A DNA stretch of 64,000 nt from Owenia fusiformis (Eukaryota; Annelida; Polychaeta; Sabellida; Oweniidae), in contig CAIIXF020000004.1 in the NCBI GenBank assembly GCA_903813345.2, positions 782,513-846,512 of the forward strand, read 5' to 3'. The notes beneath the pieces were generated by a model. It was not told where the DNA came from. It ran no database searches and worked only from the letters and a program-made list of their open reading frames with translations. This document shows positions 11,849-42,500 of this stretch, in pieces. The position numbers and the translations under genes were made by a program. How positions within the stretch are numbered: the stretch's first letter is position 1; each line of letters begins with the position of its first letter.

Positions 11849-12238
11849 GAGTCCATTTCACTTCTTCATTTCGTCAGTAGAACGGCAAAAATAAGAAATT
11901 GGGAGACCATTGTGCAATAATATATGGAAAAGTATTTTCATAATGTACATGAATGACATTTGTATATCTTGGATTGCTTCTAGTTTGGCTTATAAAGTGT
12001 GTGGCCTCTTATATTGGGATGCTTCTCTGCCATGTTATTTTCCATAAGATTAACATGGCTGAAATTCTTCAAATTACAAGACGGCACAGGCTTATTGCAC
12101 ATAAAACTAAAAATCTGAAATATACAAATGTCATTCATGTACATTATGAATATACTTTTCCATATATTATTGCACAATGGTCTCCCAATTTCTTATTTTT
12201 GCCGTTCTACTGATGAAATGAAGCAGTGAAATGGACTC
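11849..12238. mobile_element. Palindromic MITE with TA target duplication
   Basis: Inverted arms of about 140 bp starting GAGTCCATTTCACT at the left and ending AGTGAAATGGACTC at the right, flanked by TA on both sides. Gene B intron shows the empty site at about 8,965 (one TA). The arrangement is Tc1/mariner-like; no transposase is present. Confidence 0.82.
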
Positions 12239-12556
12239 TAATCCTTCAATACTAAAAGTTATTCGATGATTCAAGTGAAACACAGAAAATATTCTTCCCG
12301 AGAAGGTCCGTATTTCACGATGCGCTAGCAGACCTACTGAACACCTGAGAGCCAGTAGAGCATTTTAAGAAAAATTGGTCAATTTTTTGGACATCAAATA
12401 TCTCAAAACTGTGAAAACTTTATGCTAATATATATATAAAAATTTTAGTTTGAAGGTTTGACCTTTGACCTAAATAAAAAAAATATTCCTGCCAAGTTCA
12501 GTCCAGATAGTAGCATATAGTAGCTAGTTGAAAGCAAATTGGAAGGAGAGAAAAAG

Positions 12557-13387
12557 TTAGCCTTGCCCAAGTCGGTATTTTTTTACTAATCTGATCTTGA
12601 ATTATTACCACCTTGTATAATCCAATACATCTTCGCTGATATTATGCTGAGATATTCAACGGTTTCGAGATTTCCATTATACCTACGCTATCAGGGGTAT
12701 CGCGAAACCTTATTGATTGACAGATCACGCGGACGACACGACGTGTGACTTCAGGCTGATTGACCAATCAAAACGTTATCAGGTTGAGCTGCATAAACAA
12801 AGCAAACTTCCCGTCTACGACTTGAAATTCAATGATCTGATCGGGTGTTTCTTTAGAGTTGCAATATCATTCATGAATATAAATGTAAATGTACATTGGA
12901 ATGTAAGAGTCATTAATATAAATTAAATGATGCGATTCAATGTTGATTAAAACTGATTTCGTGTTGAAAATGCACAATGAAAATGTAGCGGGTCATGCAG
13001 TCGATCAATGATTCAATCTCAGCCTACATGTTCGATAATTTGAATTCAGCGATCGTTTCAAGGTTTATTGTTGAAATCTTATCACCTCCGGTTATCCAAT
13101 CGATGCTCCGGCATCCGCTAAACTCTGATTGATATTTATCTGATAAAATATTTTTATTTTCATGATGAATTTGTGCAAGATTTGTTCGTGAAAAGTTCCG
13201 GTGAAAAGTGTACTTGTTTTTGACCGTGCATAATAATGATCTAACGCAACAGGGCCGTCATTGATTGGTCAAATTTTACCGACATCAACAAACTGTCTGT
13301 AAGCACGTGGCTTTCTCTCGGGTACAAGGCGGTCATAATAGAAATCAAGACAAGATAAGTAAAAGAGACCGACTTGGGCAAGGCTAA
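12557..13387. mobile_element. 831-bp TIR element with 7-bp TSD
   Basis: Perfect inverted ends TTAGCCTTGCCCAAGTCGGT. Flanks at 12,550-12,556 and 13,388-13,394 are both GAAAAAG. Gene B intron has the uninterrupted 'gagagaaaaagtgtg' near 9,285. No coding frame for a transposase. Superfamily is uncertain (a 7-8-bp duplication would suit hAT-like elements). Confidence 0.8.
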
Positions 13388-13428
13388 GAAAAAGTGTGAA
13401 ATGGTTTTTAAAACAATTTTCAATCACA

Positions 13429-14241
13429 TCACAGCTCATGTATTTCTGGCACATTTTTAATACTAGTGTTGGTATTTGTAAGAAGTTAAGTATCTTTAGA
13501 TGGTATGCTATACTATATAGCTTCTTCGTAGATAAATGTTCTGTAACCGTTTTATCACCAATTAGGGAAATTATACAACTTGGAATGCAATATGATCTTA
13601 TAGGAAGAATGGATAGCTATATTTCCAATAACACATTTCCATCCAAGTGGCACTGGAAAAAGATAGTGAAAAGTTCTGTTCTTACAAAGTCTCTGGAAAG
13701 ATGGCGTATTCAATGTATGACATACAATAAAATCAAACACTATAGAGAAGTAGTAACTACTCGTACTCCAATAGTCTGGTACCAGCTATGTAAATACAAA
13801 CCTGAAATGATATTCAAATGTAAACTTATGGTAAGACTACTGGTTGGTGAAGGTGTTGGTCGTCACACCGAGCCAAATGTGAATAGGGTATGCCCAATGT
13901 GTAATTCTCATGAATCATTGTTACATTTTATTAAATTTTGTGATGTGCTGGAAACAATTAGAGATCCTATACGACCTTACTTAGGCGGAAGTGACTTAAA
14001 TGTAATTAAAAATATTTTTGCCCCAAATGAATATGATGATTGTATTATAATAGCCAGGACGGTGTATCATATGTACCAATTGAGATCTAGATTTCTCAAT
14101 ACTCTAAACGTCCTGCACTAAACAACTATATTTTGTTATATTTATGTATGTTTTTTCTTCATTATTAACCTTTTATAACCTTTTATGTTAAACTATATGT
14201 ATATGATCAGAATTGGTCGCAATAAAGAAATATATATATAT
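13429..14241 (+). mobile_element. 5'-truncated non-LTR retrotransposon (LINE) 3' end
   Basis: The open frame to 14,121 encodes the C-terminal part of a LINE ORF2 after the reverse transcriptase, including the zinc-knuckle-like CPMCNSHESLLHFIKFC and the run toward YHMYQLRSRF. The ATG at 13,396 lies in host flank and is not a real start. The element ends in AATAAAG followed by an AT-rich simple repeat. Gene B intron gives the empty site near 9,325 (caatcacaaaacctgcc). The clade (Jockey/CR1-like) is a guess from the C-terminal knuckle. Confidence 0.82.
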
Positions 14242-14373
14242 AAAACCTGCCCATGACTTTATACATGAGAAGGTTCCCTGCAAATTTTTAAGTCCTATTT
14301 TTTGTCAAATGCTATAGAGTAAACACCAAAAACTGTCATTTCAAGAGCTTTGAAATCGTCAGAGGACTTATAC

Positions 14374-15642
14374 CACGGTGTTATAGCATGACGGTTACGA
14401 CACTTCTGAAAACGAGATTAGACGACTACAATCACTGATTTATCCAATAAAATGGCCGCGATGGAACAGAAAACTAAGGTTGGTGCATTATTTTCTTTTA
14501 CTGTGTATCAATGAAATGATGAACGATTTTTGTAGGCATCGCATTCGGTGATGCATTTAGTAATGTATATTTTGAACATATTCTTCGCAAATTGATGCCC
14601 GTGGATAACATAAAATAAGCGAAAAACTGTTGAGTTTGAAATTCAAAACTACACAAAATTTAGTAATTTGTTTATTTTTGTCGTTAGGGCATGGTCTACA
14701 TTGCCTTACGACATTGGGGTATATAGATGTAACCTACATACGATCATAAAAAGCCAATTGAGCATTGGAAACCACCTAATATGTTCTACTTAAGCCATAA
14801 TATTGTATTTTTAATTTGCGGTTACGCAAAAAATTGATTGACGGTTACGCGAACCTCGTTCAAATATGTTCCCCATATTCATTGTTATTAATTTTGTCAT
14901 ATTCATCAGTACTTGATGCTAATTCTTCTTTTGCCTCTTCATTGCTATCTTTTTGACTTAAATTGGTTTCAAAAATTAAACAAAACACAATTTTTTCCTT
15001 GCCCTATAGAGGCTCAAACAAGAGCGTCTCTTGCGAGTCCTGAAAACAAATATAAGCAATTCAATATTCCATTTCTTACCCATTATACCAATTACATGGA
15101 AAGAGGCTATCAGAACTAGCAACCTTAACTTGAAAGATGTACATGCACGTAACCGTCCGCTAAATATCTAATGTACATCTAATACAATACGTTACCGTCC
15201 ATAGAATTCATACGTAGTCATCTAACGATATTGCGTTTGAAACCTTATTATTTACAATATGACCACTTCCTGTTCTGGATTTGTCATTTTATGGCTTGTT
15301 TATATACAGTTTACTTACTGTTAATAGTTTGAGTGGCTCTGAGGAACATATACTGAGAAATCACGAGAATGGACTAAAAAATATGAACTTGGACATCTCA
15401 GTCGGTAAGTTTACAGCTTATATTCCGCTTCTAGAAAACCACCTGGCAGATTTGACCCAGTCTTTATAACCATCCATATATACGTCACCGAATGGAACTA
15501 GTTGAAAAGGAAATCTTATCTGCAAATCTTGCCTACAGGCGAGAAAGAGGACATGCTGTCTTTCCCATCCGCCATTTTTTGTTATCGTTACCGCAAAATT
15601 TTGCAAATCGCCTTGACCTAACCGTCATGCTATAACACCGTG
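14374..15642. mobile_element. Transib/RAG-like non-autonomous transposon
   Basis: Terminal inverted repeat of 24 bases beginning CACGGTGTTATAGCATGACG at both ends. Target duplication TATAC at 14,369-14,373 and 15,643-15,647. Gene B intron at about 9,455 has a single TATAC and no insertion, which confirms both boundaries. Heptamer CACGGTG is shared with the left end of the 2,011-3,297 element, but the interiors differ. No transposase is seen. Confidence 0.78.
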
Positions 15643-15910
15643 TATACAGCATACAGCAAAACATACTGTTCTACTTGAACAAAGTAGCACCAATATAGCA
15701 CCCATGATCAGGCCCTATTGGGTACTGGATTAACATGTATTAACATGTTATATTCTAAAAATGTACAAAATTGTACTAAGTGACACATACATATAAGTTC
15801 CTCTCAATTTTCACAGTTAATAATAACTCAAAATTCTCTATTCAAGGTTTAAGATTCCATGGTAGTTGATTTGCTGACATTGTTGAAGAAAACCAACACA
15901 CAAAACTGAG

Positions 15911-16975
15911 ATGTCATCTGGTACAGCCCTTATAGCAGGTGTGACTGGGGTAGCTGGACTCAGCTTGGCACGTCGCTTGGTTTCAAACAACTGGAAAGTG
16001 TATGGCATATCAAGAAGGGCCTCAGATTTCCTCCCTCAGGGAATGGACCATATTATCTGTGACCTCCAAGATGCAAGCAAATGTGTTGAGGCATTGAGAG
16101 ATCTAAAAGATGTCACCCATGTATTTTACACAACATGGGTATCCACAACGGATCCCGAGAAAGATTGTGATGTGAATCGATCAATGTTGGCTAATTTAGT
16201 GGAGCATCTACCATCTAAGATCAAACATTTTGCATTGCTGACTGGATGCAAGCACTACTTGGGTAATTTTGGCGATTTTATGAATCCTGTTGACCCTATC
16301 AAAGAAACAATGGATAGACTTCCTGGTCCCAACTTCTACTACGAGTTGGAGGATGAAGTATTTAGCTGGGTTGCCAAGAGAGGCTTCACATGGAGTGTTG
16401 CTAGACCTATGGTCATCGTAGGATTTGCCCCTAACAATGTAATGAATGCAGCTACGGGAATAGCTGTATATGCAACCTTATGCAAAGAGCTCAACTTGCC
16501 GTTTCATTTCTTTGGTGGTAAGAATCTGTATCACAACATATCTAATATTACAGATGCTGAGATGTTGGCTGACCACATGATTTGGGAGTCCACAGAGCCA
16601 AAGGCAGCTAACCAGGCCTTCAATATTGCAAATGGGGATGTATTTAGATGGAAACAGCTATGGGGAGCCATTGCAAAATATTTCAACCTTGAGGTGCCTG
16701 AGTACAAAGGAGAAGCTGCATCAGTCTCTACATTTATAGATGATAAGTCAGCTGTCTGGGAATCCATTGTGGATAAGCATGGTCTCTACAAGACAGACTT
16801 ACAGACAATTTGTGCTTGGTGGTTCCTTGTTATGTATCAGGAATTATCAGATCCATTACCCCTGGTGGATATGACAAAAAGTAGAGAACTAGGATTTCTG
16901 AAGTATCAGAGTTCCGAGAAAAATTTCTTTAAAACATTTGACTATATGAAAGAAGCCAACATCATTCCAAAATAA
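15911..16975 (+). CDS. PRISE-family reductase C
   Basis: Third paralogue, 354 aa, with the same motif order as A. The glycine before the catalytic lysine is cysteine here (TGCKHYLG, C113); NFYYELED is intact. The N-terminal third resembles B (FLPQGMDHI, DVNRSM) and most of the rest resembles A (NFGDFMNP, LPLVD), with further switching (SAVWESIV B-like), so the gene looks like a conversion mosaic. An upstream ATG at 15,859 opens a 16-codon uORF ending at 15,909, one base before the enzyme start (TGAGATG), which would allow reinitiation. Confidence 0.9.
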   Translation: MSSGTALIAGVTGVAGLSLARRLVSNNWKVYGISRRASDFLPQGMDHIICDLQDASKCVEALRDLKDVTHVFYTTWVSTTDPEKDCDVNRSMLANLVEHLPSKIKHFALLTGCKHYLGNFGDFMNPVDPIKETMDRLPGPNFYYELEDEVFSWVAKRGFTWSVARPMVIVGFAPNNVMNAATGIAVYATLCKELNLPFHFFGGKNLYHNISNITDAEMLADHMIWESTEPKAANQAFNIANGDVFRWKQLWGAIAKYFNLEVPEYKGEAASVSTFIDDKSAVWESIVDKHGLYKTDLQTICAWWFLVMYQELSDPLPLVDMTKSRELGFLKYQSSEKNFFKTFDYMKEANIIPK

Positions 16976-17067
16976 TTTGAACATTGATATTCTGAAACTG
17001 ATGGGCTATGTCCTACATTGAAAATATTAAATATGACTCTCATTTCCCACACTTTGATTTCAAATAA

Positions 17068-17153
17068 GGATTTTTAAAGAATCAGATTACTAAAGAGTCT
17101 TCAAAACATTTCATCATATAAAAAATCTTACTAGTTCATTATTCCAAAATTAC
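17068..17153 (+). pseudogene. Decayed PRISE 3' end
   Basis: About 86 bases align with the last ~30 codons of the PRISE genes: 'ggatttttaaagaatcaga' against 'ggatttctgaagtatcaga', then 'aaaacattt', 'atata', 'aaaaaatctta' and 'attccaaaatta'. Frame and stops are broken. It marks an extra, mostly deleted member at the right edge of the tandem family. Confidence 0.65.
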
Positions 17154-17270
17154 TTGCCTTTACCTATTTCAGGATTTATTAGACTATATTGGCCCTTTGT
17201 ATAAGACCCATTTTCAAACCCTTCCGGTAAATATCACCTTCACTGTTACAATGGGGGTCTAGAAACTTAC

Positions 17271-36284
<19,014 letters not shown>

Positions 36285-36591
36285 TTTAAAATTCCTAAAA
36301 TTTATGTTTACAGCAGCAACAATGTCTACGGACTGAAGAAGTTCCGGTGTATTAATTCAAACATAAATAGACTTTATTCATCTATCATTTAACATATACG
36401 TATGCTAGTTAAGTTTATCAATTTATTTATTTAATATGTAATTGTGTTTCTAGTAATAATTATCCAGATTAACCGTAATTTTATTAATTAGCAAAATAAG
36501 TGAATGACCTTGACCCATGACCTTAATTCCATGTGTTTTCAAAACTTTTCTAAACATTTATATTTTATGACTTTTCTGCCGTTATACAGTC
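36285..36591. promoter_or_regulatory. Divergent promoter region, ANKRD42 / NUFIP1
   Basis: The start codons of the minus-strand ankyrin gene (36,284) and plus-strand NUFIP1 (36,592) are ~307 bases apart, head to head. No TATA box in a convincing position and no CpG-rich core are seen. Shared control is inferred from spacing only. Confidence 0.55.
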
Positions 36592-39500
36592 ATGGAATGT
36601 AATATAAAGGTAGAAGAAAGTGGCAGTACGCCGATGCACAGTATTGGTACCGATCCAAATAAAGGTAACGACACTCAAAATGGACCGACTTCAAATTCGA
36701 ATCCACCAAGTCCATATCGCTTCCCCCCTCCGTTTCCTCCACGGCAGCCAGGACCGCCTGGTTTCATGATGCAACCACGTCCATTCGGACCACCAATGAC
36801 TCCACCAGGCATGGGTCACCCGGGAATGATACCTCCAGGGATGGGACCTCGATATGGAAGTCCACACTGGAATGGTCCACCAAGAGGTTACCCGCCTCCT
36901 AGAGGTCCACCCAACTATAACAACAGAGGACCTCAAGGTCACAGATCAAGAGGCCCACGTAATCAAGGTCCAAGAGGACCAGCTACAGGAAATCAACATC
37001 AGACAGGACAGTTTCCTCCAAATGGACATCTGCATAATCCAAATCAACAGGGGGGTAATCGCTTTAATAGGCCGAAACAGGTACTTTTCTCACTTATGCA
37101 ACATCTCATTTGACTAGAGGATCTTATGTTTTTCTAATTTCCGGGATTTCCAAACACATATAATATTCATATAATGGAAATGGCTACCATACGCATGTTT
37201 TTTACACGTCATCTTTGATTTAGTCACTCTATATACAATAAATCTTGCATATAATGTGTGATATTTCCTAAACACTTATCATCAAGCTTTCTTGAAAACC
37301 CAAGACTTATAAATGATCATATTTTAATTCAACAATGAATAGTATGAATGTATAATATTATGTACATGTGCGTCTCCATCATGTATGATTCCAGGGGTCA
37401 AGAAATAAGGACAAGGTCAATAAGGTAGCCTTATCAGGTAGGCTATCAATAAGGCTGTAAATAACAATTTCTATTGTGGTACAATGAATATAAATGTGTA
37501 TTAAGTACATGTTATGTGCTATCCAGGGGTCTGGCAAGAATGACAAAGTCAACAAGAGAGACAAGGCAGAGAATAACAATTTCTATTGTGACACATGTGA
37601 CAGAGGCTATAAGGAGGAAAGCAAGTTCAAGGAACATACTGACAGTCATGAACAGGTACATATAATAAACACAATGGGCTATTAAGGAAGTGGTGTATAC
37701 TGATAGTCATGAGCAGGTACATATAATAAACACAGTGGGCTATTAAGACAGTGGTATATACTGATAGTCATGAACAGGTACATATAATAAACACAGTGGG
37801 CTATTAAGGAAGTGGTGTATACTGATAGTCATGAGCAGGTACATATAATAAACACAGTGGGCTATTAAGACAGTGGTATATACTGATAGTCATGAACAGG
37901 TACATATAATAAACACAGTGGGCTATTAAGGCAGTGGTGTATACTGATAGTCATGAACAGGTACATATAATAAACACAGTGGGCTATTAAGGCAGTGGTA
38001 TATACTGATAGTCATGAACAGGTACATATAATAAACACAGTGGGCTATTAAGGCAGTGGTGTATACTGATAGTCATGAACAGGTACATATAATAAACACA
38101 GTGGGCTATTAAGGCAGTGGTATATACTGATAGTCATGAACAGGTACATATAATAAACACAGTGGGCTATTAAGACAGTGGTATATACTGATAGTCATGA
38201 ACAGGTACATATAATAAACACAGTGGGCTATTAAGGCAGTGGTGTATACTGACAGTCATGAGCAGGTACATATAATAAACACAATGGGCTATTAAGGAAG
38301 TGGTGTATACTGATAGTCATGAGCAGGTACATATAATAAACACAGTGGGCTATTAAGACAGTGGTATATACTGATAGTCATGAACAGGTACATATAATAA
38401 ACACAGTGGGCTATTAAGGAAGTGGTGTATACTGATAGTCATGAGCAGGTACATATAATAAACACAGTGGGCTATTAAGACAGTGGTATATACTGATAGT
38501 CATGAACAGGTACATATAATAAACACAGTGGGCTATTAAGGCAGTGGTGTATACTGATAGTCATGAACAGGTACATATAATAAACACAGTGGGCTATTAA
38601 GGCAGTGGTATATACTGATAGTCATGAACAGGTACATATAATAAACACAGTGGGCTATTAAGGCAGTGGTGTATACTGATAGTCATGAACAGGTACATAT
38701 AATAAACACAGTGGGCTATTAAGGCAGTGGTATATACTGATAGTCATGAACAGGTACATATAATAAACACAGTGGGCTATTAAGACAGTGGTATATACTG
38801 ATAGTCATGAACAGGTACATATAATAAACACAGTGGACTATTAAGGCAGTGGTGTATACTGACAGTCATGAGCAGGTACATATAATAAACACAATGGGCT
38901 ATTAAGGCAGTGGTGTATACTGACAGTCATGAGCAGGTACATATAATTAACACAGTGGGCTATTAAGGCAGTGGTATATACTGATAGCCATGAACAGGTA
39001 CATATAATAAACACAATGGGCTATTAAGGCAGTGGTATATACTGATAGTCATGAACAGGTACATGTACATTTAATAAACACAGTGGGCTGTTAAGGCAGT
39101 GGTATATACTGATAGTCATGAACAGGTACATGTACATATAATATACACAGTGGGCTGTTAAGGCAGTGGTATATACTGATAGTCATGAACAGGTACATAT
39201 AATAAACACAGTGGGCTATTAAGGCAGTGGTATATACTGATAGTCATGAACAGGTACATATAATAAACACAGTGGGCTGTTAAGGCAGTGGTATATACTG
39301 ATAGTCATGAACATGTACATATAATAAACACAGTGGGCTGTTAAGGCAGTTGTGTAGACAGGATCAAAATCTGGCCAATCAAATGAAAATATGGGAGGCA
39401 AATTTTGGCTATAGGAGATATAGTACTACTACAACGTTTTGGGTTTCAACAGTTTCAGTGAAAAAATGTCTAAAGGATGTCTGATCCTGATGAAACGATT

Positions 39501-42500
39501 GCTGTTTTTCCATCATTGATGACATATTGATTGTTATTTCATTCATAACTGATGACTTAATTGTTTTTACTTGCAGTGTCGAGTTGAAGGATGTAGATAC
39601 ATAGCAGCCCCAAAACTGGTTAAAATGCATTATGACTTGGTGAGTTGGTTTACTTGTAGGTCAGCTACAATGAATTATTTCTCTCTTAAGGAAGGCTAAG
39701 TAGAATGAATAATTTAGGTAGGCCTAGTTGAATGAATAATATGGCTAATTGACCTTGTTTGCACTCTAGCCTCCTTAACTGAATTATTTTCTAACATTGC
39801 AGCAACATAGGACAGGGATGGCCAAGAAGATCTGGGAAACAGAATCAAAAGAAGATCTGCAAAAGTGGATAAATGAAAGAAAAAAGTATGTAACCATAGT
39901 TACTAGAATTTTATTTAGAATAGACTTTAAAGAGAAGACTAGATTTTGAACCTAATGTTGTTCAATTAATTGTTTCTGTTTTTGAGAGAAATCATGTTAA
40001 TATTTGTTTTTGGGGATTGAATGAGAGGTGCTCTTGACATCTCAATGTCTTCCAATAGTTACCAGACTTCAGGATATGAGGTTGACATTTCAAAATTGTA
40101 TGAATATTGTATGTACTCTACGTGAATCATGGAAACATCCGTCTTTTGTAGAAATTTTCCAACGAAGGCTACCATTGAGAAGAAAAAGCAAATATTAGCT
40201 GAGAAGGTTGAGAGAGGAGAGGTCATTCAAGAACAATACTTTGGGTGAGTATTATAGTAATGCAATGTATCATTTTATCTTGGTGAAAATTCATAATTTT
40301 TTCATCAAAATTCCTGGAAAACTGCTTGCCTGTTCCTCTTGAAATGTTCATAGATGCAAAAGCAGACTCAGTTCCAAGATCTGATTAGGGTTTGGATATG
40401 CTGGGTAAATTACTTGGTGCCCATTTGGAATTTTTCAATAAAAAATTATTTGTCACTGTGTTTTTTCAGTCAGATGAGAGGAGGTCACCACAAGCATCCT
40501 CGTGGAGGTCAAGGTCGTGGAAGAGATCGAGGTAGAGGTAGGGGCCGTGGTCACGATAGACCTAGTCACCATAGCAATCAATATAAACCAGGAGATGACT
40601 CTAGGAAAAGACCTGCCCCTGATGATCATCAGGTACGTTCACTGTCTGTAGTCTCATATAAGAGGGTTGCAATGGAAAATGCAGCTAGAAATTTTTGAAT
40701 TTCCTCAAATATTGCTTAAACAGTTAAAAAACTTCGGGGAAGTTAAGAGAATAAAAGTTTGAAAAGTTAAAATTGTACCACAAATTAAACTTCTAAGTTA
40801 AGAAGAAATTCTCAATGAAAACTACAAAAGCCATGTTCTTTGGTCATTGAAAAAGCATTTGGTTAGGGAGAAAGGTGAAAGAATTTTGATTTGAAAATGT
40901 TTTCGCAACTCTGTACAGACATGCTTAAGATCTCCTGAACATTGAAACAAGTGACTGTTGCACTTTTTTTTGATATTTGAAAACAGATCGTGCCTACCAG
41001 AAACCCAATTTACTTGAAATAAGAAAAACATGAACAGTTTCTGTATTTTATTTTTATTTTAGGCGTAATTGTAAATTTAGAGGAACCTGGGCTGTGCGCA
41101 AGTGGACTTTAAAGACCTAATCATGTAAAATGTTAAATCGTAAAATGTTGGACTTAACTTGCAACATGCAACTTGTCTTTTTCATCATTTACATGAATGT
41201 CAAGAAATAGCTTTTTGAGCAGCAAAGGAGTGAACATGACCATGCAAATAGTTATATTTTTTGTTTGATCAATTTTTATTTCAGGTTAGCCAGCATTACA
41301 ATTACAGTAAATACATTGTGCAATTTAACAGGGATGTACATCTATTACTTTTAAGATACGATCGTATCTTGCAGATTTCGCCAAATATAATATAACTTGA
41401 AGGTTTCTGCATTTAAAGAATATTAATGTTTATTGTAGGATGCTGTGGTTGCCAAGGATCCCAAACTAGACCCAATGGCATACATCCTAGACAATGAAAA
41501 AACAGGTAACATATATACTACCTGTTCCCATTTTTGATTGATATTTTATGTAACATTTGAATACTAAATCTTTACATATTAGTTTGTTTGATTTTGCTTC
41601 TATAAAGAAGAGCTTTATGTTCAGTACAATCTTTGAGTTGATGTTGATACAATCTTTGAGTTAATGTTGATACAATCTTTGAGTTAATGTTGATACAATC
41701 TTTGAGTTAATGTTGATACAATCTTTGAGTTAATGGTAATACAATCTTTGGGTTAGTATTAATACAATATTTGAGTTAATATTGATCCAATCATTGAGTT
41801 AATGTTGATACAATTTTTGAGTTAATATTAATACAATATTTGAGTTAATACTAATACAATTTTTAAGTTAATATTAATACAATCTTTGAGTTAATATTAA
41901 TACAATTCTTTTAGTTAATGTTCAATACAATCTTTGAGCTAATTTTAATACAATCTTTTACTTAATATTAATACAATATTTGGGTTAATATTAATACAAT
42001 CTTTGAGTTAATGTAAATACAATCTTTGAGTTAATGTTAATACAACCTTTGAACTAATGTTCAATACAACCTTTAGGCTAATGTAAGTACAATCTTTTAG
42101 TAAATGTTCAATACAATTCTTTTAGCTAATGTTCAATACAATCTTTGAGCTAATATAATACAAACTTTGAGCTAATATTAATACAATATTTGAGTTAATA
42201 TTAATCCAATCTTTGAGTTGATGTTGAAACAATCTTTGAGTTAATATTAATACAATTCTTTTTGCTAATGTTCAATACAATCTTTGAGCTAATTTTAATA
42301 CAATCTTTGAGTTAATATTAATACAATTCTTTTAGCTAATGTTAATACAAACTTTGAGCTAATGTTAGTACAACCTTTGAGATTCTGTTTAATACAATCT
42401 TTGAATTAATGTTCAACACAACCTTTAAGCTAATGTTATTTCAATCTTTGAGCTAGTGTTCACTACAATCTTTGAATTAATGTTCAACACAACCTTTAAG

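Noticed and set aside
13396-13428. ATG start for the LINE-derived frame
   Set aside because: These bases are the host intron sequence shared with gene B, so the frame is a 5'-truncated insertion without its own start.
1-17270. Missing C-terminal coiled-coil exons of ANKRD42
   Set aside because: I looked on the minus strand for a phase-1 exon with a Lys/Glu-rich frame and found none convincing. They may lie beyond the left edge, which would place the PRISE genes inside an ANKRD42 intron.
36592-37113. Pro/Gly-rich protein as a stand-alone collagen-like gene
   Set aside because: It is exon 1 of NUFIP1: a donor at 37,081 joins in phase to the zinc-finger exon.
40354-40698. Separate 114-codon RG-rich gene
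   Set aside because: The real segment is NUFIP1 exon 6 (40,470-40,632); the rest is intron read-through.
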